The position numbers were made by a program, and so were the translations under genes. From Druceiella hillmani (Eukaryota > Arthropoda > Insecta > Lepidoptera > Hepialidae), in contig JAYKKI010000060.1 in NCBI GenBank assembly GCA_039881145.1, positions 7,581,001-7,645,000 of the forward strand: 64,000 nt of DNA. The letters run 5' to 3'. A model generated the notes under the pieces. That model did no database searches and had not been told where the DNA came from. It saw nothing but the letters and a program-made list of their open reading frames with translations. Shown here piece after piece: positions 54,601-60,293 of this stretch; position 1 is the stretch's first letter; the number at the start of each line of letters is the position of its first letter.

Positions 54601-56656
54601 TTTTATTAATTCAAATAAAATTCTATCAATTTCGCAATAAATAAATTAATATTAATAATTAAACACATTTTTGTTTAATTTAATTTTCGTTGTAATCTTT
54701 TACAGCCAATATTTCCCAATGTACGCGTTGTGAAAGCGCTCTTAGATTGCGGAGCAAACGTAAATGTTAAGAACGAGTCCAAGTCGACGGCTCTTCACGT
54801 GGCTTCCACTCCGTATAACTTCTCCACTCAGGTTTGTGTGATTGATTTTTTTATATAAATGTAGATTTCAATATTTAAAAATATGTTGAAAATTATAGCA
54901 AATTAATTCTATAATTTTGCATACAAGAGGTAACACTGAAAGTTTTTAAAAAGTCAATAATGTTGCCAACTACAGCTTTGTACTTCATTAATTGTTTTTC
55001 AGAATAGTATGAATTGAATGAAATGATACATTGCGCCACACGGAGATATTGCGAGAAGCTGATAGAAGAAGTCAGTCCACTCTTTCTTGGATGTCTCTTC
55101 CATGGCTTTTTTGAAGGCAGTCATCGCTTTTGACTTTGTTGTTCTTGCAATTTAGCTTTTATTCTTGGGATTGAAAAGAAATCGCAGAGAATGAGGTCAG
55201 GGCTGTATGATGGGTGACACATAACTTTACCACCCGATAAATTCAAATCTTCGGTCGTTTGGCTGAATGTGCAGCGGCGTTGTCATTATGAAGGTGAATG
55301 TGCAGCGGCGTTGTCATAATGAAAGACTATTCTATTGCGAGGATTGCTCTCGAACTTTTTCTAAAACAATAGGCAAATAATTACTGGTATAGTAGTCTGT
55401 GGTAACTTTTTTTTCATTTTCCAAAACAGTCAATCACCCGTATTATCAGAACAACGAGGCGACTATCCTTTTTCCAGTACTTGGTATTTTCTTCATTTCT
55501 GTGGGCAACTCTTCAGAAGGAAATACTCTTAGTTTCGGGTTCATTATTCTCGTCATAACTCTCTTTATCGGCTTTCATCATTCATAATGATGTCGAATAC
55601 AGTATTTGAAGATCTACTTTGAATTTTTAAATTTTTTAACATTTTGCGACATCAATTAATGCAATGGTGTTCTTGAACTTCGGTACTTGGTATGAAGGTT
55701 CCTAACACCTAAATATTCATATATAATTTTCTGTACTTCCTAAATTTGTAATAGGTTTGGTCATGAATGCACAGCAATTGACATCAATATTAATTTGAGT
55801 TGTAGTTGTTGGGGGAAGTCACTTATGCAGATTGTTACTGTGATTGGTCCAATCTCATTTGAACGCGTTGAACCAGCTGTAAAACGTTGATTGTAATTTT
55901 GTTGTTGATTGAAACTACAAAAAAAAAAGTCATGAAAAATCATGAAACAAAAATTTTCTCGTGTTAATTTCATCTTGACGCGATACACACAATTTCCAAT
56001 TTGTAAAACCAAAGACAAATTCGAGCAAAGTACCTCAATCCATAACCAAAGAGTTCCATTTTCAAAATTTGAATTTATAGTTTTATTATCAGTACTACAA
56101 ATTACTCGTTTTAAGAGCTACCAGTACTATATAATACATTAGATATTGTGGTGTGTTTTTATAATATAATTTACTAGGATATTCATTGAAAGCAAAAATT
56201 GTTTCTTGTCATAGTTTGTCCTTGAGCTCACTTTATGAGAGCAAAGTAAATGTGGAACGATACAGTGAGCGGTTTGAGTGTTGCAATGGCTTACTGGAAC
56301 ATACACGATGTGACATATTAAAATTGTTCACTTACTGTGTTGTAACTATTTGTTTGACTTGTTTGATTTAATGTAATTTTGATTACGTAGATACTATTGA
56401 TAATTACAAGATGATATTCATCATTTTTTAAATTTTCTTCAATCTTTTTGGATTGATTGAATACAAAAATGGCTTGTCTATAACATTGGTAATTCTACGC
56501 CAACAGAGCTTTTGATAATTAAACTTAGGTTTAATAGGGGATCTTTAAACTTAGGTTTAATTGTTCACTTTCAACCTAGTTGCGAAATAATTTACTTCAG
56601 AGTAAAGCACGGCAGAAGGCAAGACGGTAGTTGTCATTCCATGACTGACAATATAA

Positions 56657-56712
<56 letters not shown>

Positions 56713-57328
56713 CCTTTTTTTTTTTTCGACTGATATTTCTAAAATATTTCCTACAGTACTCTATAATGTGAAAATTTTATAGATGCAAATGTTAAACATT
56801 GAAAAGTTAATGTAATTAGAGATCAATTATTAGCTACATTACATACATTTAAAATATTTCTTTGATGAAAACCTAAAACGGAGAGATTTCTAAGTCACAA
56901 TTAAATTCACCATGCATACAATGGAGAGAGCCACTCACCCAACACCATTCACGATGAAGTCCTGAATGTGTATTTCATTGTTGTTGTAGTCCAACATAAG
57001 TTCTATTGCATCCAGATCACCCACGACTCCACCAGTCGGGCCGAGACCCATCACACAAATTTCATGTAAAACTTAAAATGTATCGCCATTTACATTCCAG
57101 CTCGTAGAACTCCTTCTTTCCTACGGTGCGCACATAGACCAGCCTAACCGCTTCGGTGACTGTCCAGCGCAGTTGATAGCGAGTAACCGGCAAAGCGGAG
57201 TGGCCGTCTTGCGATACATAACACTTCGCTGCCTCGCTGCCAGCGCCGTGGTACGGCACCGCGTACGCTATCCACCCCACGCGCTGCCCGACACGTTACA
57301 CAACTTTGTATTGGCTCACCGCCCCTGA
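30458..57328 (+). CDS. Fem1: FEM1-family ankyrin-repeat protein (12 exons, 656 aa)
   Basis: Substrate receptor of a cullin-2 RING E3 ubiquitin ligase; family members bind C-terminal degrons through their ankyrin repeats. The coding sequence joins 30458-30618, 37430-37594, 39866-40023, 42053-42233, 44028-44203, 44507-44602, 46076-46253, 48268-48500, 51480-51613, 51871-52005, 54706-54831 and 57101-57328. All introns are GT-AG and the split codons close in frame, giving 1971 bases with a TGA stop. Ankyrin repeats run from about residues 69 to 260. The [14 protein letters not shown] segment and the helical region with [13 protein letters not shown] and [17 protein letters not shown] follow. Two more ankyrin repeats lie at about 540-600. 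The tail has [10 protein letters not shown] (BC-box-like) and LPDTLHNFV (Cul2-box-like). Length fits insect FEM1 proteins. Which vertebrate paralogue (A, B or C) it matches best needs an alignment. The start is the first in-frame ATG after a stop. Confidence 0.93.
30619..34945 (+). other. Fem1 intron 1, left part
   Basis: Non-coding AT-rich DNA. Short repeated words occur at 32774-32842 (aatgtctgatgaaaaa three times). No second gene or internal exon could be supported; the frames at 33298-33552 and 34419-34604 show no motif. Confidence 0.6.
34950..36090 (+). mobile_element. Mariner-family transposon relic split by a tandem array
   Basis: The left part (about 34980-35320) translates, over frameshifts, to the N-terminal helix-turn-helix region of a mariner transposase: [35 protein letters not shown], then in other frames [37 protein letters not shown] and VLYMMRV. 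The right part (about 35955-36075) gives a C-terminal end, [18 protein letters not shown], which corresponds to the W..C....GDYFE.D.I..D tail. The catalytic core is missing and its place is taken by a 59-bp minisatellite (35362-35910). It lies in Fem1 intron 1 in the same orientation. Confidence 0.75.
35362..35910. repeat. Minisatellite, about 58-60 bp unit, 9 copies
   Basis: The word gatagattgaagacatc recurs at near-constant distance (gaagacatc at about 35404, 35464, 35524, 35584, 35642, 35702, 35760, 35820, 35879). Units also contain gaattgaataaatagaat and runs of attgattga, themselves short repeats. Two unit lengths alternate in the second half (58 and 60 bases). The long minus-strand frame across it (35213-35767, Ser/Ile/Asn/Gln-rich) is a by-product of the repeat. 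Confidence 0.92.
36095..37429 (+). other. Fem1 intron 1, right part
   Basis: AT-rich with no recognisable element. The 3' splice site before exon 2 reads ctcatcgccag. Confidence 0.6.
37430..37594 (+). CDS. Fem1: Fem1 exon 2 (residues 54-109)
   Basis: Encodes [16 protein letters not shown], then the first ankyrin repeat [19 protein letters not shown], then [14 protein letters not shown]. Acceptor cgccag|g, donor ag|gtgtag. The GLYEVPDDR linker between ankyrin repeats is, in my recollection, conserved in insect FEM1. Confidence 0.93.
37595..39865 (+). other. Fem1 intron 2
   Basis: Contains the 183-bp satellite array (37867-38945). After it are small duplications: acagctcagtata twice at about 39312-39341, and a doubled tctctagatgtctatgtggc at about 39489-39536. 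Confidence 0.7.
37867..38945. repeat. Satellite-like tandem array, about 183-bp unit, 6 copies
   Basis: The start word cctttcaaatt recurs at 37867, 38049, 38232, 38415, 38599 and 38772. Each unit holds agttatctaagcaatct, atttgtgaatcac, actacgataccaacc, gatatctagtgataat and the tail gcttcaaaatttttg. The fifth copy has lost about 10 bases (aatctatttgtg), and copies 4-6 share extra changes (tatttaagaaaac), showing stepwise duplication. Confidence 0.93.
39866..40023 (+). CDS. Fem1: Fem1 exon 3 (residues 109-162)
   Basis: Encodes [18 protein letters not shown], then [13 protein letters not shown], then [15 protein letters not shown]: the second ankyrin repeat and the start of the third. Acceptor ctttccag|a, donor g|gtaatt. 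Confidence 0.95.
40024..42052 (+). other. Fem1 intron 3
   Basis: Holds the 160-bp tandem triplicate (40719-41199). At 41810-41880 the phrase ctgactaatatcacaatg occurs three times. The frames at 40718-41248 derive from the repeat. Confidence 0.7.
40719..41199. repeat. Tandem repeat, about 160-bp unit, 3 copies
   Basis: The block atgcttacggcaatgctg begins units at about 40719, 40879 and 41038 (the last reads atacttatggcaatgctg). It is followed each time by ctattcacacctgctac, cattcacccgcaattat and gtgttgaaaatttcatttt. Copies differ at a few percent of sites. The period is not a multiple of 3. Confidence 0.92.
42053..42233 (+). CDS. Fem1: Fem1 exon 4 (residues 162-222)
   Basis: Encodes [53 protein letters not shown] and YAIQEH. 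It closes repeat three, carries repeat four and starts the fifth. Acceptor aaccaatag|t, donor ag|gtgagg. Confidence 0.95.
42590..43275 (+). mobile_element. Jockey-type non-LTR retrotransposon fragment (3' end)
   Basis: The + strand reads [18 protein letters not shown], then [13 protein letters not shown], then [35 protein letters not shown], then ILQCF and [18 protein letters not shown]. This is the thumb segment of Jockey-clade reverse transcriptases (V.YLG..LD..L.W..HI; I..IWTYGI.LWGSAS.SNI; W......H.DL). It is broken by frameshifts near 42850 and a stop near 42987. The distal tail is [16 protein letters not shown]. The left end is inverted and folded back. Confidence 0.78.
42711..42775. 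repeat. Inverted repeat, 27-base arms and 11-base loop
   Basis: 42711-42737 (gtccaggtgcattcctaggt...) is the reverse complement of 42749-42775 with two mismatches. A further inverted copy of the inner part (atttcactgttgtgtcctgt) lies at 42596-42615. The fold sits exactly where the LINE coding frame starts, so it likely marks a rearrangement that duplicated LINE sequence in inverted orientation. Confidence 0.85.
44028..44203 (+). CDS. Fem1: Fem1 exon 5 (residues 222-281)
   Basis: Encodes [35 protein letters not shown] and ADAHELI. It completes the ankyrin block and enters the helical ADAHEL(I/M)GS segment. Acceptor ttcctcag|a, donor g|gtaaat. Confidence 0.95.
44204..44506 (+). other. Fem1 intron 5 (short)
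   Basis: Holds an 18-base unit (tatattaatatacttcta) repeated four times at about 44250-44322. The acceptor before exon 6 is gttgaaag, a poor polypyrimidine tract. Confidence 0.75.
44507..44602 (+). CDS. Fem1: Fem1 exon 6 (residues 281-313)
   Basis: Encodes [31 protein letters not shown]. It is short (96 bases) but phase-consistent on both sides and matches the family pattern G.T..D...D...A..HW..A...R. Donor g|gtaagt. The acceptor ttgaaag|gt is weak but gives the only in-frame join. Confidence 0.9.
44603..46075 (+). other. Fem1 intron 6
   Basis: Carries a TG/TA-rich tract at about 44716-44785 and the large TA microsatellite (45248-45746). No coding sequence besides repeat-derived frames. Confidence 0.75.
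45248..45746. repeat. Long (TA)n / TATATGTA microsatellite, about 500 bp
   Basis: Almost uninterrupted TA dinucleotides with a single G inserted at irregular intervals (tatatatgta), ending in cgcgtgtgcg. It yields three artificial long open frames of Ile/Tyr/Met. The exact length in the genome may be misassembled. Confidence 0.95.
46076..46253 (+). CDS. Fem1: Fem1 exon 7 (residues 313-372)
   Basis: Encodes [53 protein letters not shown] and RLMY. This is the well-conserved tetratricopeptide-like centre (L..I..D.D.MR.QSLLI.ERVLGP.H.D). Acceptor cccctag|a, donor ag|gttggg. Confidence 0.95.
46290..46470 (+). mobile_element. Tc1/mariner-type DDE transposase fragment
   Basis: One + frame reads [19 protein letters not shown], then [18 protein letters not shown]. 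It resembles the first catalytic block of a widespread insect transposase, where DEAHFHL.GYVNRQN is followed by W...NP....E..LH. The first Asp is replaced by Gly. Only this short piece remains. Confidence 0.6.
47370..47940 (-). mobile_element. Non-LTR retrotransposon fragment, C-terminal region
   Basis: On the minus strand [18 protein letters not shown], then [40 protein letters not shown] (47918-47688) is followed, after a stop, by [35 protein letters not shown] and the frame at 47567-47367 ([18 protein letters not shown]). The order K...C.SLI.P..DY.D..Y......L..LQ..C.R.I, then L.W..I..R......L......N...P.YL, is that of CR1/Jockey-group thumb and tail. One stop and no reverse-transcriptase core remain. 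Confidence 0.72.
47933..48056 (+). repeat. LINE/SINE 3'-tail-like repeat
   Basis: Text such as gaggccgcc followed by accaaatttcatcaaaattc, attgagtagattttgcgtaa and acagacaggcag is the usual wording of RTE-type element 3' ends in insects (cgccatacc...ccaaatttcatcc...gtttttgcgt...acagac). A doubled accataccaaattt is present. Confidence 0.55.
48268..48500 (+). CDS. Fem1: Fem1 exon 8 (residues 372-450)
   Basis: Encodes [52 protein letters not shown] and [17 protein letters not shown]. The GA.YAD...(Y/F).RCI.LW..AL motif is a FEM1 hallmark. Acceptor ccttcttacag|a, donor g|gtaagt. Confidence 0.95.
49098..49193. repeat. Tandem duplication, about 47-49 base unit
   Basis: The block tatttcatttgtatgtggaa followed by gatacaatggaacacaaatg appears twice in a row and is identical, so the duplication is recent. 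Confidence 0.9.
49362..50045. repeat. Dispersed repeat of a type common in Lepidoptera
   Basis: It starts with tagggttcca, runs through gtctgcctgtctgtctgttt, contains aagctgaaatttggta, and ends near aaagtacggaatccttg. This is the order of a repeat that I know to be very frequent in moth genomes (agggttccgtacc ... gtctgtctgtctg ... gctgaaattt ... aagtacggaaccct). The middle is diverged. Confidence 0.55.
50452..51030. repeat. Minisatellite, 63-bp unit, about 9 copies
   Basis: The word caattgtttatttgtgcaag recurs at about 50462, 50525, 50588, 50651, 50714, 50776, 50840, 50902 and 50965. Each unit continues with gccaaaactttgaataattt and ends tgcctagaaagc. Because 63 is divisible by 3, open frames run through it on both strands (50410-50757 plus; 50435-51078 minus). 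The minus frame is [18 protein letters not shown] in every unit. These are artefacts: they would lie inside an intron, and copies carry indels. Confidence 0.94.
51480..51613 (+). CDS. Fem1: Fem1 exon 9 (residues 450-494)
   Basis: Encodes [45 protein letters not shown]. Acceptor tctttgcag|a, donor gtg|gtcagt (phase 0). It resembles the D..L.C..HL.YLL family pattern. Confidence 0.95.
51614..51870 (+). other. Fem1 intron 9 (short)
   Basis: Plain AT-rich intron. The acceptor is tcgttatccag. Confidence 0.85.
51871..52005 (+). CDS. Fem1: Fem1 exon 10 (residues 495-539)
   Basis: Encodes [45 protein letters not shown]. The TLLHL(A/S)V.. motif is the start of the C-terminal ankyrin pair. Phase 0 at both ends; donor act|gtgagt. 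Confidence 0.95.
52006..54705 (+). other. Fem1 intron 10
   Basis: Contains the hAT-type MITE at 53785-54183. Otherwise AT-rich. The frames at 53264-53461 and 53554-53829 show no motif. Confidence 0.7.
53785..54183. mobile_element. hAT-type non-autonomous element (MITE), 399 bp, with 8-bp target duplication
   Basis: The left end is cagggtttcccaacc at 53785-53799; the right end on the opposite strand reads caggacttcccaacc. The terminal CAGGGxTTCxCAACC pattern is the standard hAT terminus. The element is flanked by atctaaac (53777-53784) and atctaaat (54184-54191), an 8-bp target duplication with one change. Its interior has CCCCCC/GGGGGG subterminal runs and no transposase. Confidence 0.88.
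54706..54831 (+). CDS. Fem1: Fem1 exon 11 (residues 540-581)
   Basis: Encodes [42 protein letters not shown]. This is a classic ankyrin repeat (FPN...V..LLDCGA.VN..N...STALH). Phase 0; acceptor tcttttacag, donor cag|gtttgt. Confidence 0.96.
55010..55560 (-). mobile_element. Mariner-family transposase relic
   Basis: Minus-strand pieces in order: [19 protein letters not shown] (55405-55345), then [12 protein letters not shown] (the second catalytic-Asp box, compare FHHDNAPAHT), then [18 protein letters not shown] and [10 protein letters not shown] (third catalytic-Asp box, compare HPPYSPDLAPCDFFLFP..K), then [15 protein letters not shown]. The HYDNAAAHS box occurs twice because about 29 bases are duplicated at 55264-55322. 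Stops break every frame. The N-terminal DNA-binding part is not seen. Confidence 0.82.
56658..56710. repeat. TA microsatellite
   Basis: An uninterrupted (TA)n run of about 50 bases followed by a T tract. Confidence 0.95.
56939..57071 (-). CDS. Possible antisense exon of unknown gene
   Basis: The minus strand has an open stretch reading [42 protein letters not shown], bounded by a possible acceptor (cattttaag, 57072-57073 side) and a consensus donor gg|gtgagt (56933-56938). The composition is GC-richer than the intron around it and the peptide looks soluble and protein-like. I do not recognise it. It would lie opposite the end of Fem1 intron 11, only 30 bases from exon 12. It may be chance, or a small exon of a gene on the other strand. 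Confidence 0.28.
57101..57328 (+). CDS. Fem1: Fem1 exon 12, terminal (residues 582-656)
   Basis: Encodes [54 protein letters not shown] and ends [14 protein letters not shown] with TGA at 57326-57328. It finishes the last ankyrin repeat and carries the conserved (L/I)TL(Q/R)CLAA..V tail used for Elongin/Cul2 binding, plus the LP..L..FV..H end typical of FEM1. The exon is markedly GC-rich. The minus-strand frame over it (57280-57062) is a shadow. Acceptor tttacattccag. Confidence 0.96.
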   Translation, partial: LVELLLSYGAHIDQPNRFGDCPAQLIASNRQSGVAVLRYITLRCLAASAVVRHRVRYPPHALPDTLHNFVLAHRP

Positions 57329-57569
57329 TTGGCGGGACGACTTGATAGCTGACTCAAAGGCTGAATCGCCGTTTGACCAGTGCGCCGTGAGACTGTAATT
57401 GAGTTTGTAGCGTCGTTTAGTTAATTATTGAAGTTGTGCTCTACTAATCGATTACAGGTGACTCGTGGAAGTGAAACTTTAGGATTTTAATTTGGACTGT
57501 TCTTGTTTTATGTAAATTCTTTTTTGTTATGATTTGATCATTTTGTTCTGATGAATTGAAAAAGAAAAA

Positions 57570-57575
57570 AATAAA
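57570..57575 (+). promoter_or_regulatory. Likely Fem1 polyadenylation signal AATAAA
   Basis: The first AATAAA after the stop codon, 241 bases downstream and followed by a T-rich segment (agctttattcattc). Later AATAAA motifs also exist (58503, for example), so the real end may vary. Confidence 0.55.
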
Positions 57576-57579
57576 TAGC

Positions 57580-59050
57580 TTTATTCATTCAAGCTCACCC
57601 TTTAAAGCTAGTTAAAGTTGTAAATAGCAAGTGATCAAGTAAGTACGTGAAACACAGGTGATTTGATATGGATTAGTGCTCCATTTGATTCCTGGTTATC
57701 TGTCAGAACCTTATTAACTTGAGGCAGTTCATGACGGTGTTGCTGCTTATCCATATTTAAGTTTGTTCTTCTTGTACGATGACTGATCGGCACAATATAT
57801 AGCAAAGTGGTGTGAACATCTTGTGACATTTTATACTTTGCTTTCTTAAAATCAACATCCAGAGGTGGCATATATAAGTGCTAACTACGTTCTGGCCAAA
57901 TAGCGTAAGGCCAATTCACAAGCTGAAACGGGAGTCGACTTGCGGTGGAAATGTACCTCAACTTGCAGTGCAGGCTATGGTAGTCTATGATTTATGGGAG
58001 AAAAGTAATGTACATGCTGTAAAGTTGAATATGACTAAGCTACAGGGGTAATTCTCAATATTCTCAAAACAATGGAAACTGTTTTCTAAAATTTGTGGCG
58101 AGTCCAGGTTAAAGCAAATTATTCAGTTTAAGGTTGAATTATTTTGCATAAATATTACTGTAGTTTCTACACTTCTTGTTTTCATATTATAAAATATTTA
58201 TTAATTCAATATTATCAATAAAAAGTATAAATTTTTTTATGAAAACCAAAAACATTTCAAGGTTTAGGGCGGAATATATATTTTTTTCTATATTTCTTAA
58301 ATCATTTGACGATCACTTATTTAAACTTCAAGCGAACTTTGATTTCTAAAATTTTTTCAAATAGTCTTAATTTTTTCTTCTACAGAGTTTTCAAAAACGG
58401 TTTTCAATGGAAAGCTTCCAGAAATCCTAAAGACTTACCACTCTGCAACTTTATCGTATTCAACTGTACACTTGTATAGATAGACTTGAATGGAATTATT
58501 GCAATAAATTTTTAACTCGTTCATTCCAGTAATAAGTTGGCATAATATGTATAATAATAGAATATGAAAATAGCTTTAGTCGTGCCCAGTCAAGTTATTT
58601 AAAATTATTAGATCAAGTAAGTAACTTCCAGGTGATTCAGTTTGTGCTGTTAAGCATTTTGATTGGTTATTTCGCTGGTTGAAAATGTGTGTTGGTAGCT
58701 TAGAGGTAGATAATGCAGTGATTGATTATACAGTTACCTTTAATGAGATTGCCATTAACCAAATAATTGACTCTTTAATCGCCGAATCAAACTTTAATTA
58801 AGATTTTTAATGCGAAACTCATGGGTCAACACATTTAAAGCACTTAATAATTTATTTTTACCGTTTCCAAAAATTTATTTCCTACTGTAACTTAAAGGGA
58901 ACTCACACTAAAACTTGTTTTGGATAGTTACAAGAGTCGCCTTTGTAAAAAATTTATGTAAAAAATTGTTTGTTGGCAAATCATATTTTTGCAATCGTTA
59001 CATTTCTTATATTGAATATATTTGGCGTTAATTTTGTAGAAATTCATTAT
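57580..59050. other. Fem1 downstream intergenic region
   Basis: No gene recognised. 58441-58472 matches 2291-2321 (ctttatcgtattcaa core), marking a dispersed repeat. The minus-strand frame at 57635-57871 (His/Gln/Lys-rich) has no recognised domain. Confidence 0.5.
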
Positions 59051-59159
59051 TCACAATTAAATGAAACTATGTGATGTGGTATTATTTCTACTTTCTTTAA
59101 TTTCTTTACCACGACCTAGGTTTCATTGTATTACAACATCTTCAGGTGGGATATTAGCA

Positions 59160-60270
59160 AAGATTCATGAATCTTTGCTAATATCCCACCTGAAGATGTA
59201 ATACAACGAAACCTAGGTCATGGTAAAGAAATTAAAGATTCATCTGCACAATCACCCGTGTCTTTCTTCTACAAATCTACCACAATCTTTGCTAATATCC
59301 CACCTGAAGATGTTGTAATACAACGAAACCTAGGTCGTGGTAAAGAAATTAAAGATTCATCTGCACAATCACCCGTGTCTTTCTTCTACAAATCTACCAC
59401 AATCTTTGCTAATATCCCACCTGAAGATGTTGTAATACAACGAAACCTAGGTCGGGGTAAAGAAATTAAAGATTCATGAATCTTTGCTAATATCCCACCT
59501 GAAGATGTTGTAATACAACGAAACCTAGGTCGGGGTAAAGAAATTAAAGATTCATGAATCTTTGCTAATATCCCACCTGAAGATGTTGTAATACAACGAA
59601 ACCTAGGTCGTGGTAAAGAAATTAAAGATTCATGAATCTTTGCTAATATCCCACCTGAAGATGTTGTAATACAACGAAACCTAGGTCGTGGTAAAGAAAC
59701 TAAAGATTCATGAATCTTTGCTAATATCCCACCTGAAGATGTTGTAATACAACGAAACCTAGGTCGTGGTAAAGAAATTAAAGATTCATGAATCTTTGCT
59801 AATATCCCACCTGAAGATGTTGTAATACAACGAAACCTAGGTCGTGGTAAAGAAACTAAAGATTCATGAATCTTTGCTAATATCCCACCTGAAGATGTTG
59901 TAATACAACGAAACCTAGGTCGTGGTAAAGAAATTAAAGATTCATGAATCTTTGCTAATATCCCACCTGAAGATGTTGTAATACAACGAAACCTAGGTCG
60001 TGGTAAAGAAACTAAAGATTCATGAATCTTTGCTAATATCCCACCTGAAGATGTTGTAATACAACGAAACCTAGGTCGTGGTAAAGAAATTAAAGATTCA
60101 TGAATCTTTGCTAATATCCCACCTGAAGATGTTGTAATACAACGAAACCTAGGTCGTGGTAAAGAAACTAAAGATTCATGAATCTTTGCTAATATCCCAC
60201 CTGAAGATGTTGTAATACAACGAAACCTAGGTCGTGGTAAAGAAATTAAAGAAAGTAGAAATAATACTAC
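59160..60270 (+). repeat. Tandem array of hammerhead-like units, 78 bp (first units 114-118 bp), 13 copies
   Basis: The motif cacctgaagatg recurs at about 59189, 59303 and 59421, and from there every 78 bases (59498, 59576, 59654 ... 60200). The first two intervals are longer because an extra block of about 40 bases (catctgcacaatcacccgtg...) sits between units. From about 59660 to 60250 the word gaaattaaag alternates with gaaactaaag, so duplication has gone in 156-base pairs. Junctions read gattcatgaatc, a palindrome. Confidence 0.95.
59573..59613 (+). ncRNA. Hammerhead-like ribozyme motif (representative of 13 copies)
   Basis: As RNA, CCAC (59573-59576) pairs with GUGG (59610-59613) as stem I. 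CUGAAGA (59577-59583) is the first core strand. GUUGU (59585-59589), loop AAU and ACAAC (59593-59597) form stem II. GAAA (59598-59601) is the second core strand and its last A starts stem III, ACC/GGU (59601-59603 with 59606-59608) with a UA loop. UC at 59608-59609 is the expected cleavage site. All the conserved hammerhead core bases are in place. The one departure is an extra U at 59584 between A9 and stem II. Tiny stem III is known from hammerheads of Penelope-like retroelements, which act as dimers. Activity here is inferred, not shown. Confidence 0.6.
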
Positions 60271-60293
60271 ATCACGTAGTTTCATTTAATTGT

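Larger units (their letters stand above)
54832..57100 (+). other. Fem1 intron 11
   Basis: Contains a minus-strand mariner relic (55010-55560), a TA microsatellite (56658-56710) and, near its end, a possible antisense exon (56939-57071). The frames at 55942-56142, 56186-56371 and 56512-56733 have no recognised content. Confidence 0.65.
59053..60293. mobile_element. Foldback element: inverted termini around a tandem array
   Basis: The left outer arm (about 59053-59104, acaattaaatgaaactatgt...) is the reverse complement of the right outer arm (about 60241-60293) with only two differences over some 50 bases. The left arm continues into one inverted unit (to about 59166), so the inverted termini are over 110 bases. 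Between them are 13 direct copies of the unit. No protein is encoded: the 299-residue minus frame across it is the array translated (26 residues per 78 bases). A direct 14-base word, gttacatttcttat, occurs at 58997-59010 and 60292-60305 and may be a target duplication, though 42 bases separate the left copy from the inverted arm. Confidence 0.85.

Noticed and set aside
57062..57280. 72-residue minus-strand frame over the last FEM1 exon
   Set aside because: It is the shadow of the GC-rich terminal exon; the plus-strand frame has clear family motifs and splice support.
59386..60285. 299-residue minus-strand open frame with perfect 26-residue repeats
   Set aside because: It is the 78-bp array read through; the period is divisible by three. 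It crosses the inverted arm, and no promoter, splice or domain evidence supports a protein.
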